From the NCBI GenBank assembly GCA_949358305.1, contig OX442314.1, forward strand, positions 26,149,118-26,213,117: a stretch of 64,000 nt of DNA. The letters are read 5' to 3'. Source of the DNA: Strigamia acuminata. Taxonomy: Eukaryota > Arthropoda > Chilopoda > Geophilomorpha > Linotaeniidae. The notes under the pieces were generated by a model. It saw only the letters and a program-made list of their open reading frames with translations, did no database searches and was not told where the DNA came from. Shown here piece after piece: positions 52,513 through 63,100 of the stretch. The position numbers were made by a program, and so were the translations under genes. Within the stretch, counting starts at the first letter, position 1; each line of letters opens with the position of its first letter.

Positions 52513-53471
52513 TGCTGCGATCCGGGTTTTTATCCACTTAATTTCTAATAAATTAAGCAGAAACCGCAGGTGAATGCTTTACAAGACTTATATCGCGGCC
52601 GAAACTTGTCTAGGGTTAAGTTTACGGAAATAGGAATAAAAAGACAGTTTATTATGGTAATAAAAATCACACAAATGTTTTATTCGATAAATTACAATAT
52701 ATACTAATTATGATTATGAATATCACAGAATAAAATGAGCGGGAAACAATGAAACAAAGGAAGGGCTTGCAACGACTGTTGCAAGCTACAAAGCGTCAGA
52801 AATGGCGCTTAAACAACTTGAAGTTGTTAGGCGAAGGCAAATTGTCTTCGTTCTACGAACTCACGAACGATGGTCGAAGACGATGGTTCTCGTGGGCTCC
52901 TTCTACGGCTCGTGCGACGGCTCGGCGGCGGTGGTTGACGGCTGTAGGCGTCCGGCTTTCGTACGATGGCGGTGGCTGTCGTTCGCGCAACAGCGACGGC
53001 GATGGTTCACGATCGTCGGGAATCTTCTCTTCTCGATTGCTGGAATTAGCGACGGCTAATTCAAGCAGGATTGCTGGCTTTGTGCGTTTGATACACAAAG
53101 ATAGCAGGTGAAACTGAGTTACAACGGTCCTCTATCAATACTTTTCTTTCAGGAGCAAAAGCAGTGATGTTGAGGTTGTTGTTGTATTTTTCAGAGTCCC
53201 GATTTGAGCCAAGACGCGAGCCCAGCACGCTTCAATATTGCGCAGAAAACCTGCGCACTTAGCTCAAATGGGTGCAACTAGTGGTTATTACACCATATTG
53301 CACCATAACGGCTAATAACCGTTTTCACCCCGGACAACCTGGGGTGATATGTGCCTAGAGAGGATTTCTCCCCTCGGTCACATGATCTGACTTGGCGTGT
53401 GCCACAGTCAAATTAATTAGAAGATAATTAATTTAATCTTCTAAGTTGGTGAATATTTTGAGATCACCACA
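52513..53471 (-). repeat. 3' LTR of the Gag-only element
   Basis: 959 bp. Contains many perfect stem-loops, for example 52765-52786 (9-bp stem), 53043-53062 (8-bp), 53078-53100 (7-bp), 53240-53256 inside 53202-53269, 53325-53347 (7-bp), and two overlapping stems at 53410-53434 and 53417-53444. The open frames of 81-120 codons here recur in both LTRs and look like by-products of the structured, GC-richer centre. Confidence 0.93.
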
Positions 53472-53523
53472 CATCCCCCCATTTAAGACGAATCTTACAT
53501 GGAGAGAAAATGAACGAACCAAT
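53472..53523 (-). promoter_or_regulatory. polypurine tract region of the Gag-only element
   Basis: On the minus strand AAATGGGGGGATG ends directly at the LTR border (53471). Confidence 0.65.
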
Positions 53524-56500
53524 TTATGATTCGTCCATGGTCTGAGTTCGCTCAGGCGTCAACGGGCGCATCATATCCGTGGTGTCGTCCCTCGGGTTGG
53601 ACCGCTCGTTAACCGTACACAGGTCGCGACCTGCGTTTGGTCCGGAGACCATTCCAGGGTTGACATGAAGCCAAACCTGGATGATTCTTGCCGAGTTCGC
53701 TCGGTTGAAGAATCCTAGCGCCGCGAACTCGATTGGATCCTCTGGCGCTAATCGTGCTCTCAGGAGTCGATCATGGAGCACCGATGGTGGGCTTAACACC
53801 CGGATGTGGTCCTCGAGCCACATAAACACCTGCCTCGACAACTTGTGGTTGTTGCTAAGCAGTGTTCGCGTATCCGGCGTCAAATAGAAGTGCGGATACA
53901 GGCGCATTAGGGTCTTGAAAGCCGACTCTTTTTTCAGCGGCTTGACCTTCGTCTCCGGCTTGGCTGGCGGCGGCGGCGGCGGACGTGAGTCTTCCGTCGT
54001 GGCATCGTCAAACTGGCACTGCGGGCCCAAGAAAACCAACGCGGGTGCGGAGGTTGACGAGGGTGTGACGCCTCGTCCCGGTGCTCGACCCACACCGGGG
54101 AGCTGACGGGTTTCGACTACCCGTTGAACTCCGGCTGGAGTTTGAGAACTTCCGGCGTTCTCTGGCCAAAATGAACATCCAGCGCCCTCTTGGGCCGACT
54201 GGAAAACAGCCAGTGACGCAGCTGCTGTGGCGCTTGTAACTGGAAGCGGTGGTCTTCCGGTCATTCGCGCCGTGGCCTTCGCAAAGGACCACTCGGTTCG
54301 CAACCGAACGGCGGCCTCTTCTTCGGTCTCACCGTTTGCTACGACTTGCTTTATTAGCTCGGCTAAGATCGTAGGCGGGTCGAGCCTGAGGTGGTACCAC
54401 AGCTCGACTTTCTTCTCCGACAGGCCCATCGGCGCGGTCCAAAGGTACGTTATGGCCGCTAACGCCTGTCCTGGCGAAGGAAGAACACCAGGGTACAACA
54501 CCCTAGTCATCCCCGGAATTAGCTGACGCTGAAAATCCATCAGACGGGGATCATCAATGGTATTGATGTCGGAGACTTCTAGCCTTTCAGCTAGTCTCTG
54601 CCAGTCCTTCTGCGACTCGGCGATCTGGGCGCTTTGGTATGCGTCCAGCTTCTGGAGCACTTCCTGCTGTGCTCTAATGGGTTGCTGCTCGTAGCAGGTC
54701 CATTGTGGGCCGAATGACTCACTAAAAAATGGCCGGAGTTGCAGGTTGCTAACTCCAGCCGGCAAGCGGGAAACATATCCTTGTTCGGGCAAGCGGCTAG
54801 CATGTCCAGGTACTGGCACGCTACAGTCGGGAGAAATATCACCGACAACACGTCTCATGGCGTATGGAGTAGCCGAGTTGTCCACTTTGAACGTGGAGGC
54901 GGTTCGGCTACTTCGGTAGCCGAGTTGTCTTTCGGCTTCTGTAAGATAAGCTTTGTACTTTTCGTCAATGCGCAATTGATTGACTTCCATGAATTCGTTT
55001 AACTCGGAGAATTTCCCCGGGTCGGGAGCGTCCGACATCATCAGAATATTTTTACTATATTCTGTGAGGCCAGCTCTAAACTGATCATCTGCTGTTGCAT
55101 CAGTAACAGCATGTGGCATTCTGCCAAGCAGATTCTCTGCTCTTAGCATGTACGAATGTAAGCTTTCGCCTTTTCGTTGCTTAAGACATCTCCAAAGCGT
55201 CTTGATGTCTTCGCTCGATTCACCAAATTTAAACATAAATTGTTTAACGAAGTCATCCCACTTCGTGAAGTCTTTCCTGCGAAACCACTCCTTGACACCG
55301 CCAACTAGTATTCTTGGTACTAGATGGGCCAATGCACCTTCACAGCTAAAACTGTGAACTTTGCCTAGTTCAAATATTTCCAGCAAGAGGTTTGACCCTG
55401 CTTGCCAATTTCCATTATAGGCGTGTGGGATAACTCGATCCCATCTAATGAACTTTTCATCTGTTGTTTGATGAGTCCATTTATCAGAAGTAAATTCACT
55501 TATTTTTTGCAAAATAATTTTATCCCTTCTGCTTTTTCGCTGTTGTTGAGCATTTTGCCTCAACAACTGGTCAATCTCATCTTTCGTGTAGAAATCGGGT
55601 CTTTGAGTTCTACTACGTGTTCTGTGACGAGATCGCCCTCTCACACTGGGGCGTGAGGAATCTGTATCAGACGCAGATTCATGATTCGGATTTGGCGGCG
55701 GATCAGGGTCCGGAGGATCGTCGCCATCTGGCGGACGACGGTCTCCATTTGGTGGTCCCCTTCCATTTCGATTGCCATTCGAATTGTGGTCACGTGAGTG
55801 GCCACCTCCATGTCCATCTGAACTGTCTCCACCTGGTGGGTCACCACCTGGTGGATTTCCACGGTATCTCGGTCCATCACGGATGTCGTTATGACAATCT
55901 CGTTTTGGTGAGCCTTCTCGCGGATTATCGTGTGACCGTCCACGATCGTGTGGTTTCTCACGTTCTTTATTTTTTCTCTCTAGCAATCCGATTAATCGGT
56001 CACTATTGCTAAAGAATCGATCCGAATTTTGCGGAACGTTTGGGGAATGATATTCGGTCGGGTCTGGTTGTCGCTTTCGCTTTTTGCGACTGTGATGACT
56101 ATTACGGCTTCCACGACTACTGCGTGAGTCATCACTGTCAGTCCAACTTGATTGTCGACTGACTTTTGGTTTAGCTGATGTTAAATCAATCAACTCAGGT
56201 GATTTGGAAGCACCTTTTTGCAAAACTGGGGCTGGCTTTGCAAAATTATCTTCGCCACAAACGTCTTGTACTTTTTGTACGACTACTGCAAAGTTTTCTT
56301 GTACCGTCAATAGATCTGCGCGAAGAATCTCGTTTTCACGAGCTTGCGCAGCTAAGTCGGCACGTAATAACTGCTCTGCAGTACTTTGACTTTTGGCGGC
56401 TTGACCAGCATCAATTACTGACTGCTGTCGAGCGAGAAATACTTCATTTTCTCGTTGTGCTAATCTCTTAGCTCTTGCTGCTTGTTCTGCAGCATAATTC

Positions 56501-57336
56501 TCGTAATTTCGAGAAGTGGAGGGAATTTCTTCCCTCGCTCGAACTGGGGCGGTTAGTTCGGCAGTCATTAAATTTGTGTTGGCTTCTCGCAAATTTGCGT
56601 TGGCCAATCTCAAATTTTCATTAGCAATTTCTAAATCTTTTTGTGCTTGATTTAGTTGCTCGAGCCTTTGTTGTTGCTCTTCGTCAGTAATTAGCCAGGA
56701 AGCTTTTTCCTGCTCTAATTGTAACAACTTAACATGGTCATTCGCACGTTGTTGTTTTAGTTCGGCATTTTGCTGATGCATTTCTGCACGCATTCGCTCG
56801 AACTCTGCTTGCAAGCTTGTTCTGACGATTTCAACGTCTTTTTGGCTTTGTTTGCGAACCATAGCTTTGTGGATTTGTTCCACAGTCATTTCGCTAGTGA
56901 CTTTTACTCCCTCGAGCCTAGCTTGCTCACGGAGTGCGTCCATCATGGTAACACGCACGGGAGAATGAGAAACTTCCATATTGGAGTTCTCAGAATCTTG
57001 TTGTGCTGCACCTTGAACCGGTGATGAATTCAGCGAGTGCTCCGCACTTGATGATTGAATTCGTAAATTCAAATCATCGTTTTGCGACTTGGAACGGCCA
57101 CTTCCAGTTGGATTGTTTAAGTCCAACTGGCCGCTTGGCGGGGATGGCTGTTGTCGCTCCAACGCTTGCGTGAATTCATTCACGATTAACTGTGCCGAGT
57201 TACAGTTAGCTGTTTGATCCATAGTTTCAAACAGTTCTTGTGACTCAGTCACTTCTTGATCCACGACTGGTAGATCGATGGCCACTCGTCTCTTCGCTGG
57301 TCTGCCTCTCGGTCTCTTTTCGCCTGGAGTCGCCAT
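53524..57336 (-). CDS. gag: large Gag-like protein of the Gag-only element (1270 residues)
   Basis: Starts MATPGEKRPRGRPAKRRV; the KRPRGRPAKRR stretch resembles an AT-hook. Residues about 150-270 are a Gln/Glu/Ala/Asn-rich coiled coil with LEIANENLRLANANLREANT heptad-like repeats. Then come an RS/RG-rich basic region (SRSSRGSRNSHHSRKKRKR, RGRSRHRTRSRT) and a Gly/Asp/Pro-rich stretch. At about 630-790 is a Retrotrans_gag-type capsid domain (HLVPRILVGGVKEWFRRKDF, LKQRKGESLHSYMLRAENLL, DQFRAGLTEYSKNILMM). The C-terminal 450 residues are Pro-rich with no zinc knuckle and no DTG or DSG protease motif. It is two to four times the length of ordinary Gag. The uninterrupted frame argues that the protein is under selection or very young. 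Confidence 0.85.
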   Translation of the reverse strand: MATPGEKRPRGRPAKRRVAIDLPVVDQEVTESQELFETMDQTANCNSAQLIVNEFTQALERQQPSPPSGQLDLNNPTGSGRSKSQNDDLNLRIQSSSAEHSLNSSPVQGAAQQDSENSNMEVSHSPVRVTMMDALREQARLEGVKVTSEMTVEQIHKAMVRKQSQKDVEIVRTSLQAEFERMRAEMHQQNAELKQQRANDHVKLLQLEQEKASWLITDEEQQQRLEQLNQAQKDLEIANENLRLANANLREANTNLMTAELTAPVRAREEIPSTSRNYENYAAEQAARAKRLAQRENEVFLARQQSVIDAGQAAKSQSTAEQLLRADLAAQARENEILRADLLTVQENFAVVVQKVQDVCGEDNFAKPAPVLQKGASKSPELIDLTSAKPKVSRQSSWTDSDDSRSSRGSRNSHHSRKKRKRQPDPTEYHSPNVPQNSDRFFSNSDRLIGLLERKNKEREKPHDRGRSHDNPREGSPKRDCHNDIRDGPRYRGNPPGGDPPGGDSSDGHGGGHSRDHNSNGNRNGRGPPNGDRRPPDGDDPPDPDPPPNPNHESASDTDSSRPSVRGRSRHRTRSRTQRPDFYTKDEIDQLLRQNAQQQRKSRRDKIILQKISEFTSDKWTHQTTDEKFIRWDRVIPHAYNGNWQAGSNLLLEIFELGKVHSFSCEGALAHLVPRILVGGVKEWFRRKDFTKWDDFVKQFMFKFGESSEDIKTLWRCLKQRKGESLHSYMLRAENLLGRMPHAVTDATADDQFRAGLTEYSKNILMMSDAPDPGKFSELNEFMEVNQLRIDEKYKAYLTEAERQLGYRSSRTASTFKVDNSATPYAMRRVVGDISPDCSVPVPGHASRLPEQGYVSRLPAGVSNLQLRPFFSESFGPQWTCYEQQPIRAQQEVLQKLDAYQSAQIAESQKDWQRLAERLEVSDINTIDDPRLMDFQRQLIPGMTRVLYPGVLPSPGQALAAITYLWTAPMGLSEKKVELWYHLRLDPPTILAELIKQVVANGETEEEAAVRLRTEWSFAKATARMTGRPPLPVTSATAAASLAVFQSAQEGAGCSFWPENAGSSQTPAGVQRVVETRQLPGVGRAPGRGVTPSSTSAPALVFLGPQCQFDDATTEDSRPPPPPPAKPETKVKPLKKESAFKTLMRLYPHFYLTPDTRTLLSNNHKLSRQVFMWLEDHIRVLSPPSVLHDRLLRARLAPEDPIEFAALGFFNRANSARIIQVWLHVNPGMVSGPNAGRDLCTVNERSNPRDDTTDMMRPLTPERTQTMDES

Positions 57337-57430
57337 TTTTCAAATGAAGACAAAGAAAGGATAGAGAAGAAAGATAAGCAAGATAAAAATGGCGGGTAAA
57401 TTTTAAACTATCAAAATTTATACAATGACT

Positions 57431-57448
57431 ATCCCGGACGGGCCCCCA
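57431..57448 (-). promoter_or_regulatory. primer binding site, tRNA-Pro type
   Basis: TGGGGGCCCGTCCGGGAT on the minus strand, two bases inside the 5' LTR. It matches the well-known tRNA-Pro primer site with one difference (CCC for CTC). Confidence 0.8.
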
Positions 57449-57450
57449 CG

Positions 57451-58409
57451 TGCTGCGATCCGGGTTTTTATCCACTTAATTTCTAATAAATTAAGCAGAA
57501 ACCGCAGGTGAATGCTTTACAAGACTTATATCGCGGCCGAAACTTGTCTAGGGTTAAGTTTACGGAAATAGGAATAAAAAGACAGTTTATTATGGTAATA
57601 AAAATCACACAAATGTTTTATTCGATAAATTACAATATATACTAATTATGATTATGAATATCACAGAATAAAATGAGCGGGAAACAATGAAACAAAGGAA
57701 GGGCTTGCAACGACTGTTGCAAGCTACAAAGCGTCAGAAATGGCGCTTAAACAACTTGAAGTTGTTAGGCGAAGGCAAATTGTCTTCGTTCTACGAACTC
57801 ACGAACGATGGTCGAAGACGATGGTTCTCGTGGGCTCCTTCTACGGCTCGTGCGACGGCTCGGCGGCGGTGGTTGACGGCTGTAGGCGTCCGGCTTTCGT
57901 ACGATGGCGGTGGCTGTCGTTCGCGCAACAGCGACGGCGATGGTTCACGATCGTCGGGAATCTTCTCTTCTCGATTGCTGGAATTAGCGACGGCTAATTC
58001 AAGCAGGATTGCTGGCTTTGTGCGTTTGATACACAAAGATAGCAGGTGAAACTGAGTTACAACGGTCCTCTATCAATACTTTTCTTTCAGGAGCAAAAGC
58101 AGTGATGTTGAGGTTGTTGTTGTATTTTTCAGAGTCCCGATTTGAGCCAAGACGCGAGCCCAGCACGCTTCAATATTGCGCAGAAAACCTGCGCACTTAG
58201 CTCAAATGGGTGCAACTAGTGGTTATTACACCATATTGCACCATAACGGCTAATAACCGTTTTCACCCCGGACAACCTGGGGTGATATGTGCCTAGAGAG
58301 GATTTCTCCCCTCGGTCACATGATCTGACTTGGCGTGTGCCACAGTCAAATTAATTAGAAGATAATTAATTTAATCTTCTAAGTTGGTGAATATTTTGAG
58401 ATCACCACA
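57451..58409 (-). repeat. 5' LTR of the Gag-only element
   Basis: 959 bp, apparently identical to 52513-53471 including all stem-loops. Confidence 0.93.
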
Positions 58410-58888
58410 GAATATTGTTATGATTGCATTTTTAATTCTCTGATCCCTTGTGATCATTTTGGTGTATTGCTTTTGTCTTTTAAGTCAATTTTGGTTGATT
58501 GCCAACTTTGTTGTATTCTCTTTTCCTCCGTTGCCTAGCAATAGCAAGTGATTATCTTTGTTTGTGATTATCGCCGGCTATCGGCTTGGCACGTGCCATG
58601 GTCTTGTCCGCGCATGCTTGACTCCCCGGGAGCCAATGATTCTACTGTATTTTCATCATTTCTACTTTATATTTTGATTAAATATATTGTTCTAGTTTTA
58701 CTCCGGTTTCATTGTGATTTTGTTGCAATCTTTCAATGTTGTGTGAGTAGAGAAAGCGTTCCCAGGGCTGGCAAATGGATAAATAATCCCATGGATCATT
58801 ACAACAATTGGATACGCTATTGTTTTGCTTCTCCAACAATGTTTTGTGTGCCAAAATAGTGAGTTTTCTGCAAGGTAATCGTACAAAA
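58410..58888. other. host-like flank, no gene seen
   Basis: Mixed-composition sequence with open frames on both strands but no domain, splice pattern or element end. Separates the Gag-only element from the satellite array. Confidence 0.4.
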
Positions 58889-61226
58889 GTTGGCAGCACA
58901 CATTTTCCCCTGAGTGCCCAAAACTGGTCAAATCGATTTTGCGGCTTGCACGAACCAATACAAACGCCAATTTATACATTACAAATCAATACTAACAAAT
59001 TACTAACAGAATCGGTAAAGAAAAGTGAAATTGGGTGTGTGTATTCCAGCGTCCAGTTGGCAGCACACATTTTTCCCGGAGTGCCCGAAAACGGTCAAAT
59101 CGATTTTGTGGCTTGTACAGACCAATACAAACGACAATTTATACATTACAAATCTATACTAACTGAGTACTAACAGAATCTGTAAAGAAAAGTGAAATTG
59201 GGTGTGTGTATTCCAGCGTCAAGTTGGCAGCACACATTTTTCCCGGAGTGCCCGAAAACGGTCAAATCGATTTTGCGGCTTGTAGAGACCAATACAAACA
59301 ACAATTTGTACATTACAAATCAATACTAACTAAATACTAAAGGAATCTGTAAAGAAAAGTGAAATTGGGTGTGTGTATTCCAGCATCAAGTTGGCAGCAC
59401 ACGCTTTACCCCAAGTGCCCGAAACCGGTCAAATCGATTTTGCGGCTTGTAGAGACCAATACAAACAACAATTTGTACATTACAAATCAATACTAACTAT
59501 ATACTAACAGAATCTGTAAAGAAAAGTGAAATTGGGGTCATGTATTCCAGCATCAAGTTGACAGCACACGCTTTACCCCAAGTGCCCAAAACCGGTCAAA
59601 TCGATTTTGCGGCTTGCAGAGACCAATACAAACGACAATTTGTACATTACAAATCAATACTAACCAAATACTAAAGGAATCTGTAAAGAAAAGTGAAATT
59701 GGGTGTGTGTATTCCAGCATCAAGTTGGCAGCACACGTTTTTTCCGGAGTGCCCGAAACCAGTCAAATCGATTTTGTGGCTTGCACGGACCAATACAAAC
59801 GACAATTTATACATTACAAATCAATACTAACTGAGTACTAACAGAATCTGTAAAGAAAAGTGAAATTGGGTTCGTGTATTCCAGCATCAAGTTGACAGCA
59901 CACGCTTTTCCCTGAGTGCCCGAAAACGATCAAATCGATTTTGCGGCTTGTAGAGACCAATACAAACGACAATTTATACATTACAAATCTATACTAACTG
60001 AGTACTAACAGAATATGTGAAGAAAAGTGAAATTGGGTGTGTGTATTCCAGCGTCAAGTTGGCAGCACACATTTTTCCCGGAGTGCCCGAAAACGATCAA
60101 ATCGATTTTGCGGCTTGTAGAGACCAATACAAACGACAATTTATACATTACAAATCTATACTAACTGAGTACTAACAGAATATGTGAAGAAAAGTGAAAT
60201 TGGGTGTGTGTATTCCAGCGTCAAGTTGGCAGCACACATTTTTCCCGGAGTGCCCGAAAACGGTCAAATCGATTTTGCGGCTTGTAGAGACCAATACAAA
60301 CGACAATTTGTACATTACAAATCAATACTAACTAAATACTAAAGGAATCTGTAAAGAAAAGTGAAATTGGGTGTGTGTATTCCAGCATCAAGTTGGCAGC
60401 ACACGCTTTTCCCTGAGTGCCTGAAAGCGGTCAAATCGATTTTTTGGCTTGCACGGACCAATACAAACGACAATTTATACATTACAAATCAATACTAACT
60501 AAACACTAACAGAATCTGTAAAGAAAAGTGAAATTGGGTGTGTGTATTCCAGCATCAAGTTGGCAGCACACGCTTTACCCCAAGTGCCCGAAACCGGTCA
60601 AATCGATTTTGCGGCTTGTAGAGACCAATACAAACAACAATTTGTACATTACAAATCAATACTAACTATATACTAACAGAATCTGTAAAGAAAAGTGAAA
60701 TTGGGGTCATGTATTCCAGCATCAAGTTGACAGCACACGCTTTACCCCAAGTGCCCAAAACCGGTCAAATCGATTTTGCGGCTTGCAGAGACCAATACAA
60801 ACGACAATTTGTACATTACAAATCAATACTAACCAAATACTAAAGGAATCTGTAAAGAAAAGTGAAATTGGGTGTGTGTATTCCAGCATCAAGTTGGCAG
60901 CACACGTTTTTTCCGGAGTGCCCGAAACCAGTCAAATCGATTTTGTGGCTTGCACGGACCAATACAAACGACAATTTATACATTACAAATCAATACTAAC
61001 TGAGTACTAACAGAATCTGTAAAGAAAAGTGAAATTGGGTGTGTGTATTCCAGCGTCAAGTTGGCAGCACACATTTTTCCCTGAGTGCCCGAAAGCGGTC
61101 AAATCGATTTTGTGGCTTGCACGGACCAATACAAACGACAATTTATAGATTACAAATCTATACTAACTGAGTACTAACAGAATCTGTAAAGAAAAGTGAA
61201 ATTGGGGTCGTGTATTCCAGCATCAA
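58889..61226. repeat. 167-bp satellite array, 14 monomers
   Basis: Monomers beginning GTTGGCAGCACAC start at 58889, 59056, 59223, 59390, 59557, 59724, 59891, 60058, 60225, 60392, 60559, 60726, 60893 and 61060, each exactly 167 bp apart. Conserved core: CGGTCAAATCGATTTTGCGG and GACCAATACAAACGACAATT. Monomer pairs seven apart (for example 59390/60559 and 59557/60726) look identical, giving a 1169-bp higher-order period. Open frames of 75 codons here repeat with that period and are not genes. Confidence 0.95.
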
Positions 61227-61357
61227 GTTGGCAGCACACTGCATAGAATTTGTTGTAAACCAATACAAACGAAAATTTATACATTACAAATGAATACTAA
61301 CAGAATACTAACAGAATCAGCTGAAAAAAGTTCAAATTGGCAAAAGTGTGCTGTAGG
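61227..61357. repeat. degenerate terminal satellite monomers
   Basis: The last unit starts normally (GTTGGCAGCACACT) but loses the central part and keeps only ACCAATACAAACG...TACTAACAGAAT segments. Confidence 0.75.
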
Positions 61358-61508
61358 CATATAGTTGACAGCACATTGGAAAACCATTGTTTATTCTAGT
61401 TCTATCAGAATACAAATTGTAAAACTTGGCATACAAACAATACAAACCATGACTAACAAACTACAAACGTTTCAGCCAATTCTGAAACAATGTGCTGTCA
61501 ACTATATG
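61358..61508. mobile_element. small element with 21-bp perfect inverted repeats
   Basis: CATATAGTTGACAGCACATT(G) at 61358-61378 is mirrored perfectly at 61488-61508. The 151-bp interior contains satellite-like ATACAAACAATACAAACCATGA. The inverted ends share AGTTGACAGCACA with the start of the satellite monomer, so array and element look related. Confidence 0.65.
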
Positions 61509-61695
61509 GACGTAGAATTTAACGCTGATTTCAGAAATGTTCATAACTTTTAGATCAAAAAATATTTTTTCTTTATTATTTTTTTTTCTCAAATTTTTTT
61601 TTGATTTGGTTAAGAAAAAGTTGCTATTTTTGATGAAATGTGCATGCAATAATTGAGTTACAGATCGTTCTGATCTTATACCTATCCTCAATAAT
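61509..61695. repeat. dispersed repeat, related to 49283-49470
   Basis: GTAGAATTTAACGCTGATTT through TTGATGAAATGTGCATG and GATCTTATACCTATC follow the same order as 49281-49457. Non-coding. Confidence 0.7.
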
Positions 61696-61699
61696 AGTT

Positions 61700-62900
61700 T
61701 CGGCGCCCTCTATTATAGTCTTCCGGTCCCTGGCATAACTAACTAGTCCAATTTTTAGTGACCACAGGTCAGCACGTGTTTCGTAATGAACGCCAAAAAA
61801 CTAATTTTTTTCTCTTTTGCGGATTTTCTGTTCGTTATTCGTCGATTATTATCCTGTTTCTGATGGCGCAAGCTTACATTTAGTTAAACGCTAAAAATAG
61901 CAAGAGTAAGAGTATTAAAAAGACCACAAAGTCTTCGGCGACACATGGTAAATCGATTTCAACACGACCAATTCTAATTTCCGATCGAAACGTGTCTTTT
62001 CCGGACACGGACGTGGAGGAAAATTTGATCACTACACTGATCAAAGAGGAGAGGATTTCCCGTAGATTCGTTCGGATAACATTCTGTTGACTAAAAATAT
62101 GCTGGACAATATTATTCGTAGCGCATTTGTTAGTATGCGTTTGCATAGGACGGTACCTAAAACCATTTACAGAACAATTTACAGAACTTTTCAAAAACAA
62201 TTTGTGACGGTTATAAAACCGTAATAACTAATGTTCACACTAGATGGCGCTATTTATTTAGCGCGCACAGTTCAAATATGAAAAATAAGTGTTTTAATGA
62301 TTATTATTACTCAACGAATAAATATATACTCCGTATTATTTATTGATCTGAATAAAGTATTATTTGACATATTATTGATTCTAATGAATCAATATCACGT
62401 GTTATACTTACATATCGAAGAGAACCAATCGGATTCTTCTGGACCCAGTCTACTACTAGGTCCGGACTAAAGTGTCCTACGAATCCTAGGTTCTCATATC
62501 TGATTGGCTGTCGCTAATCCTATAGTTCTAAAGAACTATATAAGCTCTGGTTTTCCATCAGGCCTTCGGCTTGGTTTAAATATTGAAATATTGTGTGTTT
62601 GTATTGTATTGTTGGTTATCGTTTGATTTCTCTCTTTCTCTATCGACACATCAGGCCCCCTCGTTGTCTCAACCGATGTGTATTATTACTATTGAGTTAT
62701 TCTTCGTTGTAGCGTTTATCCGGGAAGACTAACGCTGGTAATCAAATGGTCTCGTAGTGATTAGCTCACTATCTTAAAGGATAGGGAGATTTCATACGGT
62801 GGCATAATGTGATGTACCTGCACGGTGGGCCTTGCCAGTTGTAAGTAGGCCCATCATCTAACTACTTCGGCAGAAGTATGGGTTGTTGATGTAAAAGGCA
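61700..62900. other. no gene; one possible LTR-like patch
   Basis: CACACTAGATGGCGCT at 62231-62246 resembles the CGCCATCTAGTG motif of the Mag-like LTR in reverse. ACTATATAAGCTC at 62533-62545 is TATA-like and followed by a CT-rich stretch. Ends of an element could not be defined. Confidence 0.35.
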
Positions 62901-62904
62901 GACT

Positions 62905-63100
62905 CAGAATCAGTTACATATGTAACTTGTGATCCTTCTGTGTTAAGGCATTCGTGTCTGCAGTCAGTGAACTGACTTCTCAGGGTCGGTTACATAAAGT
63001 AGCCCGTGGTCCTTCTGTGTTTGGAGCATCCGTTGTGTCCCCAGTCGGTAAAACATCAACTCAGGTCTTGTTAATAAGCTGACTTGTGGGTCCTTCCGTA
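62905..63100. repeat. degenerate tandem repeat, about 70-bp unit
   Basis: CAGTTACATATGTAACTTGT...CCTTCTGTGTT (from 62919), CGGTTACATAAAGTAGCCCG...CCTTCTGTGTT (from 62987) and CTTGTTAATAAGCTGACTTG...CCTTCCGTAG (from 63066) form about three diverged copies. Confidence 0.6.

Larger units (their letters stand above)
52513..58409 (-). mobile_element. Gag-only LTR retrotransposon with hairpin-rich LTRs (5.9 kb)
   Basis: 959-bp LTRs at 52513-53471 and 57451-58409 look identical and start/end TG...CA; the 4-bp TSD GAAT lies at 52509-52512 and 58410-58413. The internal region (3979 bp) has a tRNA-Pro-type PBS, one 1270-residue frame with a Gag domain, and a GGGGGG purine tract. No protease, RT, RNase H or integrase is present, so it must be mobilised in trans. 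Identical LTRs and an intact frame point to recent movement. Confidence 0.92.

Noticed and set aside
52749-53111. Plus-strand 120-codon Arg-rich frame in the Gag-only LTR
   Set aside because: It lies within a hairpin-rich GC stretch, is present in both LTRs and overlaps open frames in other phases on both strands, so it is most likely a composition effect.
58889-61226. CRISPR-like array or a repeated small gene
   Set aside because: Units are 167 bp with no conserved-repeat/variable-spacer pattern, and the genome is eukaryotic; the 75-codon frames follow the satellite period.
62281-62760. A complete LTR with TATA box
   Set aside because: A TATA-like box and CT-rich stretch exist, but no TG...CA ends, partner copy or target duplication could be found.
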